Assembly (NCBI GenBank): GCA_021775995.1
Contig: JAJFGS010000011.1
Span: 186,001 to 250,000, forward strand
Length of the DNA: 64,000 bases
Reading direction: 5' to 3'
DNA from: Alphaproteobacteria bacterium
GTDB taxonomy: Bacteria; Pseudomonadota; Alphaproteobacteria; Micavibrionales; Micavibrionaceae
Below are positions 27,001 to 39,000 of the stretch, piece by piece. The position numbers were made by a program, and so were the translations under genes. Within the stretch, counting starts at the first letter, position 1. Each line of letters opens with the position of its first letter. Below the pieces are notes generated by a model. The model saw nothing but the letters and a program-made list of their open reading frames with translations, searched no databases and was not told the DNA's origin.

Positions 27001-30000
27001 ACATATTGTCGTTCGGATAATCTGTATCTGCATCGGAAAGGTCATCAATCGCGCTCGCACCGCCGCCGCCGAGGGTTTTAGTTAGAACCGTACCGCCTGA
27101 TTCTTTGGCTTTAATTACGATGTCGTCTGTGCCTTCAACTAGATAGATTGTTGCCTGATTGACGGCCAAATCACCATCTGCAACGGCTGTGGCCGGGGCA
27201 GGGAGGAAGATTTCTTTAGCGGACAGATCACCATAAATGAGGTTACCAATATTCAGTTCGTCGGAGACACCCGCAGCGGACACATCAACATTATTTCCGA
27301 GCAAGATGTTACCCGACCCCGTTGTAATATTGGCATCACCAGCTAACTGCCCGATGACGGTGTTACTGCCACCAGAGGTTAGAAGGTAACCAGCATTTTG
27401 ACCTACAAAGACGTTATCACCACCCGTATTCACAGCGCCACCAGCCGCATTGGAACCTATAAGCGTATTGTTGCCACCACCTGTTCCGGTCCAACCTACA
27501 GCCCGACCGACATAAGTATTACCTGTGCCACCTGTATTCTCTTGTCCAGCTAGATAACCGATATAGACGTTCCAGTCACCAGCCAAGTTTTTTTCTCCTG
27601 CGCTGGAACCTATAGAAACGTTCTGCTCACCAGCCGTATTCAAATTTCCAGCCCAACTACCCACAAAAACGTTATTTGCTCCAGTATTTGTTCCAGAATT
27701 ACCTGAATTCTCGCCAAGGAAAACATTTCCAGTGCCGCTGGCTGATGTGCCTGAGCTTTGCCCCAGATACATGCTGTCATTGGCGTAATCCGTAATCGCA
27801 TCACCGAGATCGTCGATGTCGCCAATGGCACCACCAGAATGTAGAAGGGTGCGCCATGTTGTACCTTCGGCATCGTAATATTCAAGTACGTCGGTAGAGG
27901 CTTCGGAGTTGTAACGTATAAGACCCGCTTCCGCCGCAGGACGTTGTGCATCGGTACCGATAGGCAGTACCAGACCTGATGTCCCTTCAACGGTGATCAC
28001 GCCTGCTGTCGTCAAGCTACCCGTAATCTTGTCACCAATATTGAGTTCGCTGCTGGCTGTAATCACACTCTTTTGAGCGCCCTTACCAATCAGAATATTG
28101 TTATCCCCGGTTGTAGCAAGGCTCCCGGCATACGCACCGATAGCGACATTATAATGCCCGGTTGAAATATGCCCGGCAGACATACCGAGATAAGTGTTTT
28201 CATCACCGTCACCACTATTTTCACCTGCAAAAGATCCAAAGAAGGCATTGTCGTTTCCGGTTGTACTCGATTTCCCAGCTAGCGCACCAAAATAAGCATT
28301 GCTTATCCCCGTATCCAAGCTACCAGCATTGGCACCGAAGTAAGCATTGTCGCCGCCCGTTATATTGGAACTACCGGCACCAACACCCATAAAAGTGTTG
28401 GAACTGCCCGACGTGTTAACTACTCCGGCATTCGAACCGACAAAGACATTCCAGCTAGCGGTATTCGCCGCACCGGCATTCGAACCAATCAGAACAGCTT
28501 CACTGCCCGTTGTCATCGCCGTACCGGCATTATAACCGAGTAAGACGTTGTCATCACCTGTGGTAAGAGCTACTCCTGCATTGGACCCAAGTACTGTGTT
28601 TTGAGCACCTGAGGTAATTGCGGCACCAGCTGAGCTACCAATCAGGGCGTTATCACTACCTGTACCAAAATCGGTATTGTTACTATCGCCAGCGGCGTTA
28701 CCAACATAGGTGTTGCGCGCACCAGTTGAGTTGTAACGCCCGGCGTTGTTACCCAAGAATGTATTCTGACCTGATGTAATAACATTACCCCCGGCATTCG
28801 TACCCATAAATGTATTTTGATCACCAGTCGTAATGTTGTCACCAGAACTAATACCAAGAACAGTGTTGAATTGTCCGCCGACAGCGATAGCTGCACCAGC
28901 TCCGTCACCCATAAAGATGTTATAGTCTGTTGTGTAATCTGTAACACCGTCGGACAGGTCATCGATTTCGGTGACGCCGCCGCCGCCAGCACAAGCCGCC
29001 CATGAGCCGCCGCTATCTTTACATTCGATCGCGCCGGCATTGTCACGAATACCGTAACCTGTGGTACCGTCTGTGTCGCCGAAATTGATGTAAGAGGAGG
29101 CATCCAGTCCGATATTTCCTGCTACATCTAGTAAATGGTCAGGTGTCGGATCGCCGATCCCAACCAGACCAGTCCCTCTGACCACGAAGAGATCAGCGGA
29201 ATCATCATTCACCTGTCCGTCAGAACGTATTCCCAAAAGGTCCCCTGTTACCAATTGACCAGAATTTGCCTGAATTACCACGCCATGCGTGGCCGTTGTG
29301 AGAGGTAAAACACCCACGCGTATTGAAGGCCAGTCCGATGGGTTTACGCCGCCAAACCATGTGTTTCTGGTGTCAACTTCCATCCACATATCGCCCGCGC
29401 CATTATCATAGAAGGCTTTAACCCCTCCTGTGGTACTTCCGTTGTTTTGTATCGAGAAAAGTTCTATATCTGCGGTCGCAGGATGATTAATCGTAAGTGC
29501 TCCTGTCGGTGCATTTGTACCGATACCGACATAGCCATTGGCAAGATCACCATAAATCAGGTTACCGATATTAAGTTCATCGCTGGCTGTAAGAGAGCTC
29601 TTCTCAACCGTGTTACCGATCAGAATATTGTCATCACCTGTTGTGGCAAGTTCACCGGCACCTTCACCGAGGAACACATTATTATTCCCTGTCGTGATTT
29701 TACCGGAGTCATTACCAATAAACACATTCGCACCACCACTTATACCCTGTCCAGAGCCAGAACCGATTGCGGTATTGGCGTTTCCTGTCGTTCTGTCTTT
29801 ACCAGCCTGATAACCCACATAAGTGTTACCATCAGCAGTTGTTTGCTCACCCGCAGATTTTCCGATAAAAGTATTAGTACTTCCTGTTGAATCTCGCCCT
29901 GTTTTATAACCGATGAAAACGTTAGAATTTCCACTTGTCACAAGATTACCAGCATCAGCACCGATGGCTGTGTTTTGGTATCCTGACGTCACCCCAACCA

Positions 30001-33000
30001 AAGCATTATAACCAATAGCTGTGTTTCTATCACAATCAGTAGCACCACAAACCGCATCCAGTGCAGTCAGGGCATTTACACCCAGCGCAACATTGTGCTG
30101 GCCTTGCGTGCCCGCCGTACCAGCAAGGTTCCCCATGAATATATTGTCTTCAGTTGTGTAATCCGTAATCGCATCGGTTAAGTCATCAATCGCGATGGCA
30201 CCACCAAGGCTGGCGAAGGTCGCGAAGGTGGAACAATCATCGGAATATTCTAGGCCGCTACCTTCCACATAACGGATACAACCTTGTGATCCAGCGGTGC
30301 CGTCATCATCTATCAGGAAGTCACCACCAACCAATGCCATGCGGTTTGCCGTGGTTAAATCATAACCGCTTTGGTCACCCATAAAAATAGCAAAGGAATT
30401 TGCACCAGAAATCTGCGGTGCCACGCCTGCGGGGTTACTCAGTCCAAACGCTACTGAATAATCACCCGTAGCCGTGGTTTGTACTTCCCGTCCGAATCCA
30501 AGACTGTAATCGCCGGCAGTTACAACATCCTGTCCTAACGCAAAACTATAAAGACCTACCGCATCCGTGGTACCAGAGCCCATTGCAAATCCATAGTTAC
30601 CGCTGGCGGTTGTACCATTCCCCATTGCTACGGAATATTGACCACCTGCTGTCGTGTTTTCCCCCATGGCAATAGCGGATCTGGCTGTGGCATCGGCACT
30701 CAAACCCATTGAAATCGTATAGGCATTGGTGGCTGTGCCGTTCTGTCCCAGTGCAACGCTGTAATTACCTGTGGCTTGCGAGCCACTGCCCATTGCGACA
30801 GCGGCCGTACCGCTGGCAGTCGTACTAGAGCCTACTGCAAAAGTGTTAGCGCCTCCGCCAGCTGTTGTGTTTTGTCCGAGGGCGACGCTGTAATTACCTG
30901 TGGCTTGCGAGCCACTGCCCATCGCGACGGCACCGACGCCGTTAGTGTCAACGCCCGCACCAAACGCAAAACTGTTATTACCAGTTGCCGATGTGGTTGA
31001 ATTCCCCATCGCAAAACTTTGCGTGCTGTTGGCGACGGCTTGTTCACCCATCGCAAAACTCTCGTCACCGAGAGCACTTGTTTGGTCGCCAAATGCAACA
31101 CTTTGGGGCCCGCTGGCGATTGTAGATATGCCCATCGCGACGCTACCGCTACCGCTGGCCGTTGCATTGTAACCTATACCGATACTGTAATTGCCGACAT
31201 TGGCATCATCCCACTGTGCCGCTGTGGCTTGACCCGCACGGAAAGAGGAGCTTTGAACATCAAAGTATAGTTGTGAATCTGAACCAGCGCTTGGTACCGA
31301 AGATGTACCTGTATAGGAACCTCTGATCAGGAGGTCACCGAGAAGGTCAAGCTCGGTTGTTGGGTTTGTTGTCCCAATCCCAACATGATGTACACCGGTG
31401 TTGTAATAAATGTCATCGCCAGCACCTGCTGTCCAGAGGCCGCTACCGCTACCAACTGTGACATTAATCAGGTCACCAGCAGAGTCTTTTGCTTTTAATT
31501 CAATTTCATCATTCGCAGCATCAACCCAGAATGTTACTTGTCCATTCGCGAGGTCGCCGTCTGGCGCAGCCGCTGCTGGTGCATCAAGGAAGACTTCGTT
31601 ATTCGCCAGATCACCATAGATCAGGTTACCGATATTGAGGTAATCGCTGGTCGCTGCCAGAGGTACGCCTACACTCTCACCAATCAAGATATTGCGGCTA
31701 CCGGTTCTGGCGGCACCATTATAAGCATAAGCTCCGAGTGCGACGTTATCATCACCCGAAGCGTTCTCTCCTGCCATCTTACCGATATAAGTATTATAAT
31801 CCCCAGCGCCTGAGTTTTCACCCGCCTCAGAACCGAAGAAGGAGTTATCAAGTCCTCCGACGCTGAGTCCGCCGGCATTGGCACCAAAGAAAGAGTTATG
31901 AGTTCCTGTTTCGGTCGCACCTGAATTAATACCAAAGTAAGAGTTATTACCTCCTGTTACGGCACTGTACCCAGCCGCCGCACCGACAAAGGTATTGTTT
32001 AACGCCGAAGTACTCGAAAACCCAGCATCATCACCTATATAGATGCTGTAGCTGGCTGTGTTTACAAGACCAGCGTTGGCACCTATGAGAACAGCACCAT
32101 CACCAGTTGTCATAGCTGCACCGGTGTTGTAACCCATGAAGACGTTGTCAGTACCAGTTGTGATCGCGGCACCACTCAGAGCACCAAGCGCTGTATTATT
32201 GGTACCGCTCGCACCTGCACCACCCAGCAACGCATTATAGCCAAGAGCAACATTGTGAGTATCGCCGCCTACGTTGAAATTCTTCATGGCTTCAAACCCT
32301 ACAGCCGTGGCGTTGTTTCCCAAATTCTCAAAAGCAGCCCATCGACCGACAGCAACATTAAAATTACCACCTACATTTTTTTCACCAGACGATTCCCCGA
32401 CATAGGTATTATTAGTCCCCGTCTCTATAAAGTAACCGGCATCCCGGCCCAACAATACATTATAACGACCCAGCGTCATATTTCGACCGGCCCGATGGCC
32501 GATAGCCACGTTGTTATCACACTCCGCAGCACCAGCACAAACTGTGTCCAGAGACATCAGGGCATCAACACCAAGTGCCACATTTTGGATGCCTGCTGTG
32601 GTCGCAACACCTGCGTTATTGCCGAGGAAAACATTGTTGCTCGTGTAATTTGCGTACGCATCAGTTAAGTCATTAATTTCGGTTGCACCGCCACCACTAC
32701 CGACGGTGACGTTAATCACATCACCGGCAGAGTCTTTGGCTTTTAATTCTATTTCATCATTGGCGGCATCAACCCAGAAGGTTAGTTGTCCATTGGCGAG
32801 GTCGCCATCTGGCGCAGCCGCTGCTGGTGCATCAAGGAAGACTTCGTTATTCGCAAGGTCACCATAAATCAAGTTACCGATATTAAGGTAATCACTTGTC
32901 GTATTCAGCGGCGGCTCAATATTATGCCCGATCAGGATATTGTCGTCGCCGGTCGCACCCGCGATATTGTAAGTATTCATACCGACAGCAACGTTACGGC

Positions 33001-36000
33001 TTCCTGATGCGTTTTGCCCAGCCGCTCCGCCAAGATACGTGTTTTCAATACCAGCACCATTATTTTCACCAGCAAAAGAACCAAAGAAAGAATTGTCAGC
33101 GCCGCCTACACTAGACTTCCCGGCCAGAGCGCCAAAGAAAGCATTACTGCCACCGGTTGCACTTAACCCTGCAGAGGCACCAAAATAGGCATTGTTTGCT
33201 GCTGCAATATTGGCGTTCCCGGCCTCTTGCCCGACAAAGGTATTCCATTGTCCAGAGGTATTGGCACCACCGGCATCTTTACCAACAAAGACACTCCAGC
33301 TTGCCGTATTTACATCTCCAGCCCCGGAACCAATCATAACGGCATTATCCCCCGTCGTCATGGCCGCACCGGCATTAAAACCAAGTAAGACGTTGTCACC
33401 ACCGGAGGTAAGAGCTGTTCCAGAATCTTTACCGATTATAACATTCTGTGTCGAGGTCAATGCCGCATCACCAGCATTGTGACCGATAATCACGTTGTCG
33501 ACGGCTGCGTTTGTTGCGCCTGTTCCAGCGTCATGACCAATGGAAACATTGCGTGATGCGGTGGCGGCTGTATAGGCTGCGCCCGTACCAATCGCTACAT
33601 TCTCAATACCCGTTGTATTACCGTTACCGGCATCAACACCGACAAAAACATTTTCCGTCCCTGTGGTTAGTTCCCGTCCAGCCCGCGAACCCAATGCCGT
33701 ATTGGCATCACCTGTCAGGCTGTTTCCTGTAAGCGATTGCCCGGCCTTTGTTCCGATTAAGGTGTTGTTATCAGCACCGTCATCCAACCATTGACCAGCC
33801 TGATCACCTATGGCGACGTTTTCGATACCGTCACTGGTTACGGAACCCGCCGATACACCAATCAAGGTGTTCGAGTCACCTGTTGTTAAATTGTACCCTG
33901 CATCCGCTCCCATAATTGTATTGGAAGTCCCTGTACTTAAGACACGGCCGGCATTTTTACCCACGGCAGTGTTGGAAGTACCTGTTGCAGCACCGTCAGC
34001 GCCGGCTGTTTCACCAAGGAACAGATTCTGTTTCGCGTAATCTGTCGCTCCATCGCCGAGATCGTCGATGTCGCCAATCGCTCCACCAGAAGAGAGTAGG
34101 GTGCGCCATGTTGTGCCTTCGGCATCGTAATATTCAATGACATCCGTAGAGGCTTCGGAGTTGTAACGTATAAGACCCGCTTCCGCCGCCGGACGTTGCG
34201 CATCCGTACCGATGGGCAGAACCAGAGCAGATGTACCTTCAATTGTAAGTACGCCTGCGGTGACTATACTACCTGTAATTTTGTCACCGATATTCAGTTC
34301 GTTGGCGGCTGTGGCGGCTGTTGGCTCTATATCATAGCCGATCAGAATATTGTCTGATCCACTTGTAATTGTGCTACCGGTCGAATAACCGAGTGCTACG
34401 TTTTGTGCCCCGGTGTTATTGGCGGGCGTGGCATCGCCGCCATACAGAGCAAAGTTACCGAGCGCAACATTCGAGGATGACACCATGCGGCGTCCGGCCT
34501 GAAGCCCCATAAAGACGTTGCTGTTGCCGTCTGCGATATTTTCACCGGCCTGATAGCCCATGATTGTATTTTCCTCACCCGTGGCTAAATTAAGCCCTGC
34601 ATTTGATCCGACAAATGTGTTGTTCTGAGGAATATTAACACCGCCAACCGTCACACCGTTTTGTCCGGCCCGGAAGCCGAGATAGGTATTGTTACTGCCT
34701 GTATCATTGTCGTCACCGGCTTCACGCCCGATAAAGGTATTGGCACCACCTGTCGTATTGGACTGACCCGCCCAGTCACCGACAAATGTGTTGCTGTCAC
34801 CGGATAGATTGTTTAAGCCAGCCCAAGCTCCGACAAAAACGTTCCAGTCACCAGTTTCATTCTGATAACCGGATGCTTCTCCAACAAAAACATTTCGAAT
34901 ACCGGAATTGGCAACGGCGGTACTTTCATCATAACCGGCTAAGTGGCCGATATAGACGTTTTGACTGTTTGTGGCATCACGACCCGCCAGTGTTCCCAAA
35001 ATAACACTCTCACCTCCTGTGGCCATATCCCGCCCAGCATCTTCCCCGATAAAGAGGTTGTTTTCTCCGCTGGTGATAGATGCACCAGCATTCTGACCCA
35101 TAAAGATGTTGGAACTGGTGTAATTCGCGGCTGCATCACCGAGATCGTCGATGTCGCCAATGGCACCACCAGAATGTAGAAGGGTGCGCCATGTTGTGCC
35201 TTCGGCATCATAATATTCAATAACGTCAGTAGAGGCTTCGGAGTTGTAACGCAGAAGACCTGCTTCCGCCGCAGGACGTTGTGCATCGGTACCGATAGGC
35301 AGTACCAGAGCGGATGTCCCTTCAATTGTAAGTACGCCTGCCGCAGTCATGTCACCGGTGATTTTATCACCAATATTCAGTTCATCGTTGGCACCAACGG
35401 CAGTCGTAAGAATATCCCTACCGATTAAAATGTTGCGAGAACCTGTTGTCAGTGCGCCCACTCCAGCACCGGCGACATCATAACCAGCACCCTGACCAAT
35501 CAAAATATTGTCATCACCAGATGAAACACTGTAACCAGTGTACTCACCGAGGAACGTATTATTATCCGCGCCATCATAGTTTCGCCCGGCGTACTTACCA
35601 ATAAAGGTGTTGTTGTCTCCGAGACCACTACCGGCACCAAGGCTGCCACCAGCCAAATAACCCAGATACGTATTGTCACTCCCTAAAGACGCATCCCCGG
35701 CAAAATGACCGACATAAGTATTTTTGTCCCCTGTTAGGTTTTTTTGACCGGCTTGGTTACCGATATAAGTATTGTTGGTTGCGGTTGTATCCTCACCAGC
35801 TCTATAGCCAATAATGGTGCTACCATCTTGCGTCGTAAGTGATTGTCCTGCAGAATCCCCGATAAGGGTGTTGTCGCTTCCTGTTGTAAGGCTCAGGCCT
35901 GCATCTCTACCCATCATGATGTTCCGGCTTCCTGTTGTTAAAGCCGCACCGCTATCCATACCAAAAGCGGTGTTGCCCGTACAATCATAGTTTGGGGCTC

Positions 36001-39000
36001 CCGTAACACAACCGCTGTTCATAGCCGCTAGAGCACCGGAACCGAGCCCAGTATTGTCTATACCATCGGTACCGTTACCAACACCTGTGCCAAGAAACAT
36101 GTTGTCATTCGGATAATCTGTATCTGCATCGCCAAGGTCGTCGATGTCACCAATAGCCCCACCAGAAGAGAGTAGGGTGCGCCATGTTGTACCTTCGGCA
36201 TCGTAATATTCAATAACGTCAGTAGAGGTTTCGGAGTTGTAACGTATAAGACCTGCTTCCGCCGCAGGACGTTGCGCATCCGTACCGATGGGCAGTACCA
36301 GAGCGGATGTACCTTCAACTGTCAGCACGCCTGCTGCAAGTAAACCACCAGTTATTTTATCACCAATATTCAGTTCGTCATCGGCTGTGGCGGAAGACGC
36401 ATCGGTTCCCGAACCAATTATAATATTTCTGTCACCAGTTGTTGTTGCATTACCAGCGCTGTCACCAATAAAGGTATTTTCAAACCCTTCTGTGTTTAGG
36501 AATCCTGCGTCACCACCTAAGAAGACATTCTTGTTACCTGTGGTGTTTGAAGCACCCGTATCATACCCCAAAAAGACGTTATGGAAGCCGGTCGTGCTGG
36601 CAACACCTGCCCATGTTCCTACATAGGTATTGTCTTCCCCAGTTGTGTTTTTATTACCAGCACCGTCACCAATAAAGGTGTTTTCACTACCTGTATTTAG
36701 TGGGTCAGCACCAGCCGTATTACCAACAAAGGTATTCGAGGTTTGCGTCGTCAGGGCTAGACCAGCATCCTTACCGATCATGATATTGCCGCTGGCTGTT
36801 GTATGCGCCACACCAGCATTGTAGCCCATGAACACGTTGTCATCACCTGTTGTGATGGCCGTTCCGGCCAGAGCACCGATGGCCGTGTTTTGAACACCAG
36901 TTGAGAGGCCGGAAGCTCCTGATAATGCCTTGGGTCCGATAGCAACATTATAACCATTGACAGCACCGGGCGTGAAGTAGCGCAGTGCTTCATCTCCAAA
37001 TGCCGCATTATTGGAAGACAAAACGCTGTCTTCTAGGGCGTTCCGTCCCATGGCGACGTTAGAATTCCCTGTCGTGTTGGAATTTAAGGTCTGGGCACCA
37101 ACTGCAATGTTGCTGCCTCCGGTCGTATTGGCGCGCAGTACATTCTTACCGACCCCGGTGTTTTTTCCGCCCGTGGTGTTGGACTCCAAGGTCTTATAAC
37201 CAATCGCCGTGTTCCAGTCCCCGATTGTGTTGGCAATCAGGGTCTCAAAACCTATAGCGGTGTTCGCATCACACTCAGTTCCTGAGCCTCCTGTACAATT
37301 ACCCGTCGTAGCCAGACCGGCCAGCGCGCTTTCGCCTAACGCAACATTACCCGCGCCATCTGTAGAGGCAGGTCCGGCATTCAGACCCAGAAACATGTTG
37401 TCGTTGGTCACATAATCTGTCTGCGCATCTGTTAAGTCATCAATGGCAATTGCACCTATGGCAGTTGCACAATCAACCCATTCAAAATTTGTCGTGCCGT
37501 GTTCATAGGTCAGACAGAATTCATCCTCACCAACGCCAGGGTCGGTGGTGGAGTTTAACATTGTTACTTCGATTGTATCCGCGCCGATTGTGAATGTACC
37601 GTCTGCGGCAATAGTTGCGTCACCAGATAGGGCCACGGGGTTGAAGTTGGTGGCATCATTAACCAGTATGTGTCCAGCGGTGTTCGTTGTCGCCATAAAC
37701 AGACCATCATCGGGAATGGTCAGGTCGCCGGTTACAGTTGCATCACGACCGATTGTGACATCGCGTCCCGTGATGACGTCGCCATCAGTGTCGATAATGA
37801 AAGATGTTGCGCCATCATCGACTTGGAAGGAGCGGCCTGCGCCTAAATTTTCAACATAAAACGGAATGGCTGTGGAGGTGGCGAGTGTTGAAGCACTAAT
37901 AATAAATTGGTCACTTGCGCCGCCGCCTGAAGAGGCTGTATTTTCACCGAAAGCCATACCTGTCTCGGCTGCTGTGAGTTGCCAGTTCCATGTTTGGTTA
38001 TTGGCACCGCTGTTAATTGTGTTATCCGCTGTTGCGGCGGTGATGTCTGAAAGGGCACTACCACCACCAACATCTGTGGAGACAAAACAGTTGGCTAAGT
38101 TTTCATCACAATATTTATAGGCACCAACTTTTGGATCGGTTGATGTTGTGCCGATATCTCCGAAGAAAATATCTCCAATGTTTAGTTCTTCATCCGCCGC
38201 CGCGCCACTGGCATCAATGCCACTACCAATAAGGATGTTTGAACTTCCTGTCGTTGTGGCTTCACCAGCCAGATAACCAAGGAAGGTGTTAGCATTCCCA
38301 TCTGTGATTGAATCCCCAGCATAGGCACCTATAAGCGTGTTTTGCACCCCGTCATTCATGCCTGTACCAGCTTGAGCACCCAGAGCTGTGTTCTCTGTTC
38401 CGACGCCGCCACCTACACCATAAAGGGCATAGTGACCGACAGCTGTGTTGTCGGTATCGCCAGCGGCTACATTTTCATGCAACGCTCTTGAGCCAATCGC
38501 CGTTGAATGGTTGCCAACTCCATTAAATCCTGCCAGATAACCGAAATAAGAATTCTCTTCACCAGTTAAATTATTTTCACCAGCTGATTCACCGACAAAT
38601 GTATTCTGAATTGCTGTTGTGGAGAGACGCCCAGCATCTTGTCCGAGTAAAACGTTACTGGAACCAGTCGTAAGCGATAGACCTGAATTTGCACCTAGAG
38701 CCGTATTATCAATACAATCCCAATTTGGAGCACCTGTAACACAACCACTATTCAAGGCCGCTAGAGCGCCGTCGCCAAGTCCAGTGTTGCGTAAGCCGTC
38801 GGTACCGTTACCAACACCTGTGCCAAGGAACATGTTGTCATTCGGATAATCTGTATCTGCATCAGTTAAGTCATCAATAGCGATGGCGCCTGCGGCGACG
38901 GAACAGCTCACCCATTCAAAATTCGTTGTGGCATGTTCATAGGTTAGGCAATATTCATCCTCACCAACGCCAGGGTCAGTGGTAGAGTTCAGCATTGTTA

